Shown here piece after piece: positions 33,101 to 44,767 of a stretch of 64,000 nt of DNA (position 1 is the stretch's first letter; each line of letters starts with the position of its first letter). Position numbers and translations under genes: made by a program. Below the pieces are notes generated by a model. It had not been told where the DNA came from, made no database searches, and saw nothing but the letters and a program-made list of their open reading frames with translations. This DNA is from Tieghemostelium lacteum (Eukaryota > Evosea > Eumycetozoa > Dictyosteliales > Raperosteliaceae): NCBI GenBank assembly GCA_001606155.1, contig LODT01000009.1, positions 119,007 through 183,006 of the forward strand, read 5' to 3'.

Positions 33101-35182
33101 TTAAAGATGCAGGCATAGATGATCCCATTGAACTGAATTCTCTGGAGGATTTACAGTTCCATCTAGATTTTGAAATTCCCAAACTAGATATACTTTAAAC
33201 TTATGCAACCTCTGGTCATCAAAATGTTTCTTATTAAATTCTCTACAGATGTATCCTGCCAATTCCAACCGTAGTCCCTCATTACCATTTTGGTTATACC
33301 CAACCTCAAAATACTTGAACCAACGATGGTTACCATAAGACTTATAAAAAGGAACTGGTTTATCAAAATTAACAATGGTGTTAATCTCCATCCTAAACAA
33401 ACCCTCATCTTTAAAGAGTTCCACAGGAGTGCCATCCACAAGTGACCCATGAATTACATGCCACCAATGGTATTTTGGAGGTGATGGACTGAACATTATC
33501 CATTTCTGATCAAATCTGAATAAATATGCCATGACGTGATGGTTTTGTTGGAATCCGAGATTGTATTGTTTAAAGGTATCAAAGTTGTAAGCTAACAGGA
33601 ACCAACATACAAAAGCCATCCAGATGTTATTTGCCCATCCACAGTAACGTGGGTAGGGTTTGATTGGATACTTTCTATCTTGGTAGAGAGAGAGTTTGTG
33701 ACTTTCAATTTGAGATTTTTGAGTCTTTAAATGAATTAGTTTCATTACACCTCCAAAAACTCTCTCTGAGAAGAATAGTCTACTAGACCACATTAGAAAT
33801 GGGCTCTTGGAGCATAGTAACGATAGAGCTTGCATATTTGATCTTCTGATATCATTATTATCAATAGTAACCAACCAATCATCACCAACTAAAAGTGATT
33901 TACAATCTCTAAATCTGTTATTCTTTTTAGCATTTTCATCTTGATCCTCATTACTATCATCTGATGAAGACGAGTTCTTTCCAGCTCCATCGTCAAGTAC
34001 AGAGATTCTATCTACAGGATTAAGAATCTCCAATGGCATAAACTCAACGGTATTGGGCAGTATAAAGAATGTCTTTAGAGTCAAAGTAAGGTATTGTGAA
34101 AGTGGGCTTGTTGTGTTATAGTAAACTTTCAATGGTCTCTGTCCTCTAAGAATCCTTCGCTCAAACCATCCAAATAGATTATCCCATATAAATGGTGGGA
34201 TGTTAATAGCTTGTGCACAAGCAGTAACCCAAAAGAACAAACCCAAACGAAGGCACATTCCAAAACCTACATGTAAAGCAAAGAATCCAAAGGCAGCAAA
34301 GAAACGGAAATAGTCAGTACAGAATGGCACGAACATAAAGAATATACCATAGAGTTCCCATTTTGCTACTGCGATGGTCAATAGACGCATTGGTTCTCTG
34401 AATTGTACCAAAAACTTTGCAAAGTCTGTGGAGAAATAGTCCAATGTTATAGCATAGAATGTAGCTTCTCCATTTCGCCATTCCTCACCAGTCTTGTGGA
34501 AATAGGATGCAACGTACAAACACCCCATTTGTATGAGTATACCTACGGTTGCAAAAGATAGGTATCGATATCTATTAGGATTATCAATTTTTGATGATTT
34601 TGATTTCTTGTATTGGTTTTGGTGGGTGATTTCTGATTGGGAATCTGGTTTCTTAAGTTTCTCAGTTGAAAATGTTGCACTGTCTACAGAATACAATTGA
34701 CCACATGGAAGGAATATAAGAAAGAAGAGCATCATTCGGAAGTATACGTCACCACCATGTCCAATGATACCTACATAAGCTTGTAAAGAGATGGTCATGA
34801 ACCAACATAGACAGGCAAAGAGTCTAGTACGATAGCCTATTAGTAACATGACTCCAAATACCAGGTGGATAAGAAACAGAAATAACTGAAAGTAGTAGCT
34901 TTGGTTAACGAGTTGAATAGGAAAGAACAGGTTACTCGAATACTTTGTGATGATTAAGTGTCTTGGTATGATACCTTCTTCAGTGTAATGCATCTTGAGA
35001 TCAGTGAGTCTTTCTATGATATCACCAATGACACATAGAGCCATTACGATTCTGAATAGGGCTACAGACCGTAGATCCATTCCAAACATTTGTTGCATTT
35101 TGGTTTTAAAATTTTCCCATGACAGGTGAATTGTGATTCCTTGGTTCACATAATCTTTGTTTTTGTAGTTTATCTTTCCCAT
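33101..35182 (-). CDS. HTTM-domain (gamma-carboxylase-like) membrane protein
   Basis: Single exon, 693 aa. The HTTM domain is named for horizontally transferred transmembrane proteins and is related to vitamin K-dependent gamma-carboxylase. Seen: MDLRSVALFRIVMALCVIGD (first helix), HLVFGVMLLIGYRTRLFACL, GHGGDVYFRMMLFFLIFLPCGQ, several more helices to about residue 350, an acidic Ser/Asp insert (about 400-430), and a soluble C-terminal part with RYCGWANNIWMAF and FDQKWIMFSPSPP, common in long HTTM proteins. Bacterial members are widespread and eukaryotic ones patchy. Enzymatic activity is not established; I would not call it a carboxylase. Confidence 0.85.
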   Translation of the reverse strand: MGKINYKNKDYVNQGITIHLSWENFKTKMQQMFGMDLRSVALFRIVMALCVIGDIIERLTDLKMHYTEEGIIPRHLIITKYSSNLFFPIQLVNQSYYFQLFLFLIHLVFGVMLLIGYRTRLFACLCWFMTISLQAYVGIIGHGGDVYFRMMLFFLIFLPCGQLYSVDSATFSTEKLKKPDSQSEITHQNQYKKSKSSKIDNPNRYRYLSFATVGILIQMGCLYVASYFHKTGEEWRNGEATFYAITLDYFSTDFAKFLVQFREPMRLLTIAVAKWELYGIFFMFVPFCTDYFRFFAAFGFFALHVGFGMCLRLGLFFWVTACAQAINIPPFIWDNLFGWFERRILRGQRPLKVYYNTTSPLSQYLTLTLKTFFILPNTVEFMPLEILNPVDRISVLDDGAGKNSSSSDDSNEDQDENAKKNNRFRDCKSLLVGDDWLVTIDNNDIRRSNMQALSLLCSKSPFLMWSSRLFFSERVFGGVMKLIHLKTQKSQIESHKLSLYQDRKYPIKPYPRYCGWANNIWMAFVCWFLLAYNFDTFKQYNLGFQQNHHVMAYLFRFDQKWIMFSPSPPKYHWWHVIHGSLVDGTPVELFKDEGLFRMEINTIVNFDKPVPFYKSYGNHRWFKYFEVGYNQNGNEGLRLELAGYICREFNKKHFDDQRLHKFKVYLVWEFQNLDGTVNPPENSVQWDHLCLHL

Positions 35183-37493
35183 AGTTAAGAAGAAATCTCT
35201 TTTTAAATATTAGCTATTTGTTATATATCACTACTGTTACCAAATGACTGTACACAATAAATAATAATTTTACACACTCATATTAAAAAAACTCTTTCAG
35301 TCAATGAGATTTAATATGATTGAGAAAGGGGTGTTGTGTGTGTGTATGTGGGGCAAATATATTCATGTAAAAACATATTATACATGGTTTAAGTGTTTAC
35401 TAGTAAATTAAAAAAAATTTTAAAATAGGGCTGTGTGATAAATAAAATGTAACAAAAAACACCACCAATGATATTAAATTTAAAGAATAAAGTAATTAAT
35501 TTATATGATGGCTAAAATAATATTGTTTTAGTAAACCTAAACAATTTATTTCTAAAATCAAAGATTATAAATAAAAGTATAGTTTCCTAATAGTATGAAG
35601 AATTTCTAACAATCTTTTAATGTAAATTAGTAAATGGCAATTCTCAAAATGATTTTTTAATGATATATTGGATATATAATAAAATACTCAAAAGATAGTC
35701 CCAAAATGGTGAGGTATTGGTAACAATTTTGGATGTGAAATACGGTGGGGTACCTATCGTTAGATAACCTTTGAAATTTCAATCAAATAACCTATGATAT
35801 TTGGGATACAAACCTAGAAACCAATTAACTAATAGTGGCTGCTATAAATTCTACAATTGGTACTCTACCACCAATTCATAGTAATAAAAAAATGTATCTA
35901 AAACAAACGACATATGATACGATTTCAAATAGATATAAAATATATAGACTTGGCCACTTATTTGGAAATTTTATTTATAATCCATATCAAGTTAGTTTTA
36001 GAAAATCCATAGACAGTTTCTATATTTTTAATATTCTTGAGAATAATTAACTATTTAATCAAATGGGAGGAATTGAAGGAGATGATGTAACCTAAAATTG
36101 GTGTCTAGCTATGAGATTAGGGAATACCCCAAGAGGATTTCAAGGAATTTCTTTCAATTTGCTTGTATTTTTGAAAAGTCAGATTATTTGAAAGAAATTG
36201 TTGATGGATTTCATGGCATACCAAGTATCACTACCCATTCGAAACAGAATTCAATGTGACTACAAGAATCCGCACAGTTTGGACATAATAATAAGGAAGT
36301 GTTGATAGGGAAGTTCACCTTGGCAATTTACGGAGATATTGAAAATTGTAGATATGGAAATTACCGTTAATTGTTAATCATTAACCTATCTTTTTTAATC
36401 TCAACTATATAGTTTATTTTTAATTTATCACACATTTTTATTTTAAACTAAATAGTCAAAGTTGTGGTAATTATGTTTTAAAATGATCCTATTGGGGTTC
36501 AAATAAGAACTTGCAAATAGCATGTCATTTCAGGATACATTTGTGGGAAGAATGTACCCCTTTCAAAAAAAAATAATAATGAAGTGCCATTTTAATGATT
36601 TAAAACTTCACAACTAATCAAACCCTGTGTGATATGTGGTGTTTTACTCTGGGTGTGATGTTAAATCGACGATATTATTTTTTTTTTTTCAACCACTAGG
36701 TGGGGAAAATTTGAAATAAATTTGTATACACATCATCAACATCATCAACCCACATTTTTCATTTGACTGATTAATGAATATTTGCTGTTATTGCAAAAGA
36801 AAAAAACATGATACTAACATTTGTTTTTTGAGAAATACAAGTGTGGGTGCTAGTATGTTTAAAACAAGTACTTTACCTAGGGTTACATTTTAATATATAA
36901 AGCTTTTTTTTTTTTTTCTATTCAAAGTGTTGTTGATTTAATTGTTGTTTAATGCCATTGTTAATTTGCAAGTTTTAAATTTAACTACTTCACACCCTTT
37001 GCATACCCTCTTTTACTCTGTTCCAAAAAAAAAAAAACTCTTGTTTACAAATTAACTTTCATCTCTATGGGTGTTTGACAATTGGTGCTCATTGTTTGGG
37101 TTGATAATTTTATAAAAATCATATAAATAACTACAAACACATAATTCATTAATAACACCAACATCAACATCAAAAGAGAGTGAAAAAAAAAAAATACACA
37201 ATCATTTAATTTTATCAATTTCCAAAAGCTAATCACTTGTTTTGTGCCCTATAGAGTTAATATTATCATATCCATACCAATACAGACAAAAAACTTTTAA
37301 ATTAAAAAAGTTACTTTAATACAATTAATTAATATAATAATAGTATTACCAAAAAAAAAATATAGACAAATTGTTATATTTATATATTCACACCACCTCT
37401 ACTTCTTGTAACCTATACCCACCAATTAATAATAATAATAAATAATAATAATAATAATTTAAATATAGAAGAGAGACCAAAGACCCTTTAAAA
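35183..37493. other. 2.3-kb gene-poor stretch with decayed coding sequence
   Basis: No intact gene. Around 35830-36360 reading frames with protein-like composition persist between stops: 35835-36050 encodes ISNRYKIYRLGHLFGN and VSFRKSIDSFYIFN without an ATG, and 36060-36300 shows further fragments in changing frames (RLGNTPRGFQGISF; ECDYKNPHSLDI-like). This looks like a dead gene of a dictyostelid family I cannot name. The remainder is AT-rich with T tracts (36678, 36907), A12 (37026) and GT-rich 35333-35352. Confidence 0.5.
35835..36360 (+). pseudogene. Decayed coding remnant
   Basis: The longest open piece is 71 codons with no ATG and no splice sites that extend it well. Composition (Tyr, Arg, Phe, Ile with no Asn/Lys runs) is that of a folded protein. 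After the stop at 36050 similar composition continues in other frames to about 36300. Most likely a gene broken by frameshifts and stops; a badly resolved exon is the alternative. Confidence 0.4.
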
Positions 37494-38090
37494 ATGGAAG
37501 GAAATAACAATGAAAATAAAATCGGCAATGATCTTTCAAATAGTGTAAATAATAATTTTCTAAATAACAACAATGGCAATAACAATAATAAAAATCCAAA
37601 TGATCTAGTGGTAGTGCTTCAAATAGCTTCACTTTCTATTCAAAATATAATCGATTCAAATAATTCTGTTATTAATAACAATGAAAATGTTCTCCATCAT
37701 CAAAAAATTGAAAATACTACTTCAACTACAGAAAGCAATTATAATAATAATAATAATTTTCCAAATACAAATATAAATATTACACCACCTATTAGTCCCA
37801 CACGAATATTAAAATGTCCTGATAGACCCAAAAAGGAAAGAAAAATGCGAAAGTTGAGTTCGAAACAAATGATTAAATTACAAAAAATGTCACGAATATT
37901 ATCCTATGATGAAAATATAAATAACAATAATAATAATAATAATAATAGTAGTAATGGTTTTATAAATAATAATAGCTTTTTAAATAATAGTAATAATATA
38001 ATACAATTTGATTATTTTGGTGATATAAGTAGTAATAGTAGTGATGAAGAAGATAATGATAGTTACAATGAACTGGAATTCGAATATTAA
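37494..38090 (+). CDS. Asn-rich protein with a short conserved-looking basic block
   Basis: Single exon, 198 aa. Most of the protein is Asn-rich low complexity. In the middle, residues about 98-138 are different: ITPPISPTRILKCPDRPKKE followed by RKMRKLSSKQMIKLQKMSRI. This basic block with TPP/SPT sites resembles a short linear motif region and is probably the functional part. An acidic Ser/Asp end (SSNSSDEEDNDSYNELEFE) closes the protein. Could be a nuclear regulator or kinase target; not recognised. Confidence 0.55.
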   Translation: MEGNNNENKIGNDLSNSVNNNFLNNNNGNNNNKNPNDLVVVLQIASLSIQNIIDSNNSVINNNENVLHHQKIENTTSTTESNYNNNNNFPNTNINITPPISPTRILKCPDRPKKERKMRKLSSKQMIKLQKMSRILSYDENINNNNNNNNNSSNGFINNNSFLNNSNNIIQFDYFGDISSNSSDEEDNDSYNELEFEY

Positions 38091-38342
38091 TTTGATATAA
38101 CATCAATCATAAATTAATTAGATTTAATTGGGATTGTGTAAATAAAACCCCTCTGATTGGGGTGAAACTTGTATATACAAATAATAATTTATATCTCTAT
38201 CTTTTTTTTCTCTCTATCTCTGTTGTCTTCTTTCTCTTTTTTTTTTTGTCTACTATTACTTTGTTTGATTATAATATTATATTATTATAATCTATTTAAA
38301 ACAAATTGTTTTAACTACTAATTAAAATATATATATAAACTA

Positions 38343-38794
38343 TTAATATAAAGAATTCCATCTCTTTTTTGATAAATTCTTTTTAACTCTTTTCTCAACT
38401 TCAATTACAGTTTTTTCTTTTCTATTTAGTGCATCCTCTATACTTTTTAATTTCTTTTTCTTTGATTTTGGTGTTTCTTTTCTTTTTCGGACAATTTCTT
38501 TTGGTCTATTCAATTAATTAATTAAATATTATTATAAAATTTATGGAGAATGATTATTATGAACACATACTTATCAGTAGAAATAAATGGATTTAATTCT
38601 TTTTGTTTTCTAATTGTTCTTTTATCAATTATAACCTTATTATCTTCAGATAAAGTTGAAGTTGTATTTGTAGTTGTTGTAGTTGTAGTGGTACTTGTTG
38701 TATTGGCGCTGGTATTCAATGATATATCTTTTTTTTTTTTTAATTTAGGAGGGAAAGTTAATAAATTGGTTTGATGTTTCAAATTTGAGCTCAA
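38343..38794 (-). CDS. Basic, probably nuclear/nucleolar protein (5' end not found)
   Basis: Minus strand, at least two exons: from about 38794 to 38571, and 38505-38343. The intron has a GTATGT donor and an ATAG acceptor and keeps the frame. The first exon has no ATG and a stop lies just upstream of 38794, so at least one more 5' exon must exist; I could not place it. The seen part has a Lys-rich start, a Thr/Ser tract, ELNPFISTDK, and a very basic C-terminus (KRKETPKSKKKKLKSIEDAL, then LSKKRWNSLY). That pattern suits a ribosome-biogenesis or RNA-binding factor, but I cannot name it. The gene converges with the Asn-rich gene. Confidence 0.55.
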
Positions 38795-39578
38795 TTATAG
38801 GTGTATATCATATGTGAAAATTTAATAAAAAATATTATAACAAATTTGTTATTTAAAAACTCTTTAGAGTAGCATATAGATGGTATGATGCAATCACCAT
38901 TCAAGAGTTTGAATTTCCTGCAATGAGGATATGAATAATTAATCGTATCAACCTACCTGTCTCCATAGTATTGCCTATAGTTTTTGTCAAAATAATTAAC
39001 AGGATTCAATGTAAGATTGTTTAGGTTGTGTATTTGAATATTTTAATCGCCAAAGATTAAGAATGAGTGGGTAGTGGGAGTATATTAATGTGTTTTTTTC
39101 TTTTGTAGCTAATTATAAATATTATTTCGCCCACTTCGTTTTTTCAACTAAAATCAATAATAATATAATTTTTTTTTATTTTTTTTTTTAATTTGTAATT
39201 TGTTTGATTAGCAATTGGTGTTTTCACTGTCATTTCCCAATATAATTCAGTTCAATCTCAACTCACCATAAAGAAACATGTGATGATTGAATACCCAAAA
39301 AACAAAAAAAAAAAAACAAACAAACACATTTCAGAATATTCTGGTGTGTGTTTTTGGTGTTGTTTGGTTATTTGCCAATACCAATATAACCAATAGAACC
39401 TCTTCATCTAATTTACTCAATTCAAATTAATTCCCTCATACCTTTATATTCCCAGAGACCCACTTGTGGTCTATTTAATACCAAAAACTGTTTGTTTTTA
39501 TGCTTTATAAAATATAAAGAGAATATATATTATGCATGTTGTTAATGTTGATGCTAATTGTGGGGGAGAGGGGATTGT
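38795..39578. other. Spacer, possible missing 5' exon
   Basis: 784 bp between the basic protein gene and the 3' end of the first GST gene. Somewhere here should lie the first exon of the former; one weak candidate is ATG at about 39282 (minus) followed by a GTGAGT donor. A palindrome AGAATATTCT (39333-39342) fits the inverted GAA/TTC pattern of heat-shock elements, but a single copy is weak evidence. Confidence 0.35.
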
Positions 39579-40610
39579 TTATAAATTAGTTCTTTGATAT
39601 GGAGATTCATAGTGATCCAAATTAGGACCTAGTGGTAGAATCTTGGGATCTGCTAAACCTGGTCTACCAATATTAAAAAAACCTTTAATATGGTCAAAGT
39701 AGACAGTAGATTTAATCTGTGGATGTTGATATAGTTCTTTTGTGTAATTATACAAATTGTTGTAATATGTCAATGGATGTAAATTCAATTTGAGACTTGG
39801 AAACAAACATAACTCAAATCTGATAAGAACTACAAACACCTTTATATCAAACTCTGTAAGCTCCTTTCCAAACATGTATCTAGAAGTAGATAACCTTCTG
39901 TCAAGTTCCTCAATAGTTTCAAAAAATGTCTTGGCAGATAGTTCATCTGTCAAACAACAAATATATTAATCTTAACTGTTATATATAACCATTAAAATGT
40001 AACTTACATTCCTCTTGAGATGATTGTTTAAATACTTGACCAACAACATTCTTCATAAACCAATCAGTATCTTTATCAATTTTTAAACCTATCTCTTCTG
40101 GATATAAATTTACATTTGGATATTTAGCTAAATTATTCAATTGTGAATTAAATATTCTTACAATCTAAAATGACATTATAAGTATATAATTTTTAGATGT
40201 TTTTAGATATGTTAAATACCTACATCATGAGATTCATTAGAGACTATAGTTTCTAATTTCCTATCCCATAACACAGGTACTGAATGTTTACCAGTATATT
40301 GTTGTTGTTTATCTGCCTTTTCGTAGAGTTCTTTTAATGTTTTGAAACCATACAAGTGATCAACTGTTACACCTTTATGTGGTTTATCAATATCAGTTCC
40401 AAACCATAATAGACCATCTTTCATTATGAAATCTAAAACAGAGACGCTTATAGCATCTTCTAAACCTTTTAATTTCAGTGCAATATTGGCTCTTTGTGCA
40501 TATGGACAAAATCCAGAGATATATAAATGATATCTACCACTTTCTGGTTGAAATTTACCATCTGTTGTAATATTATTTACAAATGTTGAAAATGTATTTA
40601 CTATAGACAT
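39579..40610 (-). CDS. Glutathionyl-hydroquinone reductase / Xi-class GST (copy A)
   Basis: Three exons on the minus strand: 40610-40224, 40164-40008 and 39946-39579, 912 nt (303 aa). The family (ECM4/GTO/YqjG) reduces glutathionyl-hydroquinones and has a cysteine at the active site. Seen: GRYHLYISGFCPYAQRANIA with the catalytic Cys in CPYA, the family block VPVLWDRKLETIVSNESHD, IVRIFNSQLNNLA, and a helical C-terminal domain with LTEFDIKVFVVLIRFE and the ending GPNLDHYE. The donors are GTAGGT and GTAAGT. It is followed upstream by a second copy with the same two intron positions and phases, a tandem duplication. Confidence 0.9.
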
Positions 40611-40804
40611 TTGTATTGCTAAATTAAATTTTGTTAGAAATTTGAATTTATTTTAAATTAAATGAAATATCCCATTCCATGAAAGAACAACATTCTTTTA
40701 GATTTTTTTTAACTGAACAACAAAGATTTGGTGGTGATGGTATTTAAACATGTTTTGTTTATTTATTATTTTTGACAATTGGAATGCAACAGTGAAAATG
40801 ATTT

Positions 40805-41828
40805 TTATAAATTAACTCTATTATGTGGAATTTCATAGTGATCGAGATTTGGTCCAATTGGGACTAATCTTGGTTCTGGTAATGAAGATCTAGTGTAATA
40901 GATACCTTTAATATGGTAAAAGTTTACTGTTGGTTTAATAAATTCATTTTGGTACAAATCTTTAATGTAGTTGAATAAACTATCATAATGAGATAATGGA
41001 TAAAGATTATATTTGAGGTTATAGAATGCTGGCTCAAATCTAATTAAAACTACAAATAATTTAATATCAGCTTCAGTAATGGCATTACCTGCAAGATATC
41101 TGGATTTTGATAATCTCTCATTTAGGTTCTCTAATCCATTGAAAAATGTCTTAAATGACAATTCATCTTATTATTCAAAAAATAATTAGTAACCATATAT
41201 AAACGTATAATAATCAGGTTAATTATAAAATACCTACATTCCTCTTGACTGGTTGTTTTGTAGACTTGGAAAGCAATGTTTTTCATAATAAAATCAGTTG
41301 CCTCATCAATCTTTGCTTTAGTTTCATCTGGATATAAATTTACATTTGGATATTTAGCTAAATTGTTTAGTTGGGAATTGAATATTCTTACAATCTAATT
41401 ATATAGTTTTTAAGGTAAGTTAAAATGTTTTTTTTTTTGGTTGGTTTTTAGAGGTGGGAACTTACGTCATGTGATTCATTAGAGACAATGGTTTCAGTCT
41501 TTCTATCCCAGAGAACAGGAACAGTTGCTTTACCTGTATAGAGTTTTTGAGGGTCAGCTTTATCATAGAGTTGCTTGATACTCTGGAATCCGTAAAGTGG
41601 ATCTGGTGTAGTACCTTCATGTCCAAAGTACTTCCAATAACCATCTTTCATCTCAAAGTCTACAACACTGAGATCAATAGCACTTTCCAATCCCTTTAAT
41701 TTGTATGCAATCAATGCACGATGAGCAAATGGACATCCCAATCCAACTACTAAATGGTATCTACCTGATTCTGGTTGAAATTTACCATCAGCTGTAATAT
41801 TATTTGCAAATGATGAAAAAGAAGTCAT
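40805..41828 (-). CDS. Glutathionyl-hydroquinone reductase / Xi-class GST (copy B)
   Basis: Three exons on the minus strand: 41828-41466, 41394-41238 and 41166-40805, 882 nt (293 aa). Same layout as its neighbour: GRYHLVVGLGCPFAHRALIA with catalytic Cys in CPFA, VPVLWDRKTETIVSNESHD, IVRIFNSQ, ITEADIKLFVVLIRFEPAF and GPNLDHYEIPHNR. Exon 2 has exactly the same length (157 nt) as in copy A. The CPFA active site differs from CPYA in copy A, and copy A has an eight-residue or so insertion after the ALDF-like region (FGTDIDKPHKGVTVDHL versus FGHEGTTPDPL). Copy B looks closer to the general family pattern. Confidence 0.9.
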
Positions 41829-42908
41829 TGTTATTATTAATTGTTAATTAAATATCTATCAAAAAAAAAAAAATAAAAACTTTTCATTTTTAATTTAATT
41901 AAAGAATTGTCTTCTGTGCATTTTAAGAATACATTCTGCAAAACAAGTTTATATAAACATATTTTGTATGTGGTAAACTCCGTAAATTCTAATATTTACA
42001 TTTTATGGGAAATATAAATATTTTTAAAATTAATAATTTATCTCATTGAAGATTCCAACTGGATTTTTGATATTATTATAATCATAGGAATTTTGGATTT
42101 TACTTGATTGTTTAAACAACCTATAAATAAATATGAGATAAAATGGAAATTTTTTAAGACATTCTGACCATTTTTTTTTATTTAATTACCACCAATTTTT
42201 ACAATTCATTTATTATTTTAAAACTACCATTTTTTTATAAAAATAATCAAAGAAATATTGTAGTGGCAAGTTTGAAATTTAGTTGTTTTTAAAAATAGAG
42301 CTGTTTAACTTAAATTATTCGTCATTTATCAAAACAAATATTCATCATAAAATTCATACATTCTGACTTCCTATTTTGAAAAATTTTATTTTTTTTTAAA
42401 TTAAATTTTAATTTTTTTTTTTCGTTTTTGTGTGATCCCCAGAAACTCATTCTATACCTGCGCACCTTATTACAACATAAATTAGCCAGTTCTTTCTCTT
42501 CTTAAATTTTTTTTTAAAAAGTTTATTTTTATTTTCTCTTTGTTGTACATTTTGACATAGATATATAATGATCGATTGTATACAAATATTTTAAACGTCT
42601 TCCCCTTTTTGTTATAGAATTTTATTTATTGATTTTTTTTTTATTTCCCATATTTCTAATATTTAATTTTATTAGATTTATAAGGTAAGTGTGTCAAAAT
42701 TCCTCAAAAATTGTTAATTTTTTTATTTTTTTTTATTTTTAAAATTCATCGCCCAAAACAGTAACACCGTGTCAATGACAAATACTAATTTTAAATATCT
42801 CTTTTTACCATTTTATTATGAATATTTATTAAATATTAATATTTGAATTTTAAAAATAAACCTATATTAAACAACATCCAATTGAATGTGTAGCATATAT
42901 ATTCAAAT
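41829..42908. other. Long divergent spacer with likely 5'-UTR intron
   Basis: 1.08 kb between GST copy B (minus) and the kinase gene (plus). A GTAAGT donor at 42685 (after TTATAAG) and an AG at 42892-42893, 15 bp before the kinase ATG, would make a 209-bp intron in the kinase leader. Otherwise AT-rich with T tracts and no ORF. Confidence 0.4.
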
Positions 42909-44767
42909 ATGAATCAAAGTTTTGAACAGACAAAACAGCAAACCCCAAAACAGGATACCAATTTACGTACCAATACAAATAGTAACATCAGCAACAGCAC
43001 CAATAACAATAACAATAACCACTTTAGTAGTAGCAGTAGTAGTACCAATAGCAGTGGTTCTAACCCTAATAGTAGTCCAGTTAGTAACAATGGAATAGAG
43101 CAAAACATGAACAATAGCAGTAATGGTCTACCACAGAGACCTAAAACCCTAGGAAGAAATTTCTTTTCGGAAGAGAAAAGAAATAGTATCATTAAAGAAT
43201 TAGAGTGTATAGGATGTAAAGAAAAAGTTTATCCAAACTCTGAAGATGGATACGAACTCATTGAATTTCTAGGTGAAGGTACCGAAGGAAAAGTTTGGAA
43301 AGCTGTTTGTAAGCCCCTTAAAACCTATGTTGCCATTAAAATTATAAATTTAATCAAAACTGATACTGTTTTAATTAAAGATGTTATTGTAAGTGTGTTT
43401 ATTATAGTTAAGTTTTCACAAATTTTGAAAAGATTAAAGGAAACTAATTTTATTATAATTTCAAAATGTATTCACAGAAAGAAGCAAGATTAATGAACCA
43501 AAATAATCATGTAAATTTAATTCATTATCATACATCATTTTTGGATAAAGATAATTCGTTATGGTTGGTAATGGATTATTTAGCTGGTGGATCTTTGGCA
43601 GATATTGTTAAATACAAGTATCCAAATGGTCTACCAGAGGCCCTGAGTATCACCGTTCTTAAAAGTATTCTTAAAGCATTGGTATATCTACACCATAACC
43701 ATAAAATTCACAGAGACTTGAAATCGGATAACATTCTCATTGGAGAAGATGGTGAAATTGAGCTATCCGATTTTGGAGTCTGTGCTGAACTTGAAAGAAA
43801 GTCAATTACAGCTCGTAAGACTATTGTAGGTACCCCATGTTGGATGGCTCCTGAAATCATTTCGGAGAAGGGGTATAACGAGAAGATTGATATTTGGTCA
43901 CTGGGTATCACTGCTATTGAATTGGTTCGTGGTAAACCTCCTGGGTCCGATCTGACACCCAACAAGATATTTATGAACTTACTTTTTGGTACACCTCCCT
44001 CGCTTCAAGAGGATACTGAACATGGTTATGTAACATTATTGTACAAGGACTTTGTTGAGAAGTGTCTTCAGAGAGACCCTGAAAAGAGACCTTCTGCATC
44101 AAAGCTTTTGGATCATAAGCTATTTAAACATGCTAAAAAGTCACTGGAGGTTACTAACGAACTTTGCATGGACTTGGACTCTTATAAGGACAGTTATAAT
44201 AATAATAATAACGGGACTGAACATGCTACTGATGTGTCTCCAATTAGAGGTCAATCTCCACCTCCACATCCATTGCATTCCAGTCATGATAGTAGTGGAA
44301 TTAGTTCTGCTGGTAGTCAGACTTCAAATGGTAATCCTAAAAGTCCTATTAAAAGATCTCCAAGTGACTCAAGACTCTCAAAATCTCAAGCTGTACCTGG
44401 TACCATGTTATCTGAAGTCAATATGCCTAGAGCATCTTCACATCCTGTCAATTTGAATGATTTAGAGAATAATCACTTGAACCAACGTCACCATTCTCAA
44501 CCTCAAACTGGAATTAACTCTGGACAAACCAGTCCAACAACCCCACCTAACAGTGGTTCCAAATCTCCAGAAAAGGAAAGAAAAAAGTCTAGTCACGGTA
44601 TATTTAGTCACATTAGACGTCACTCAATAGCCAAGCTCTTTAGTAGCCCTAGTAATTCCCATAAACCAAAGTCACCAGAATCCCATTCTGAACACCACCA
44701 TTTCCATTTCCCATTCAGTAAGCACCATCACCATCACAGTAATGACGAACATGTAGAAACCAATTAA
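42909..44767 (+). CDS. STE20-group Ser/Thr kinase, Fray/OSR1-like
   Basis: Two exons, 42909-43388 and 43478-44767, 589 aa. An Asn/Ser-rich N-terminus precedes the kinase domain (about 118-400). Seen: GEGTEGKVWKA (Gly loop), VAIKIINL (Lys), VMDYLAGGSLADIV, IHRDLKSDNILIGEDGEIEL, SDFGVCAEL, TIVGTPCWMAPEII, DIWSLGITAIELVRGKPP and CLQRDPEKRPSASKLLDHKLF. These match the GCK/Fray branch of STE20 kinases. All catalytic residues are kept. The C-terminal tail is Ser/Pro-rich, then His-rich, with SIAKLFSS; I see no OSR1-type CCT domain. Likely cytosolic signalling to ion balance, stress or cytoskeleton (inference). Confidence 0.9.

Noticed and set aside
33101-35182. Vitamin K-dependent gamma-carboxylase
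   Set aside because: The HTTM domain is related but the length and soluble part differ, and no carboxylase-specific residues can be defended.
35835-36050. Intact 71-aa gene
   Set aside because: No ATG start, and the protein-like composition carries on past the stop in other frames, so a relic is more likely.
39333-39342. Heat-shock element AGAATATTCT
   Set aside because: Single inverted pair in AT-rich DNA is expected by chance; nearest genes are not obvious stress genes on the right side.
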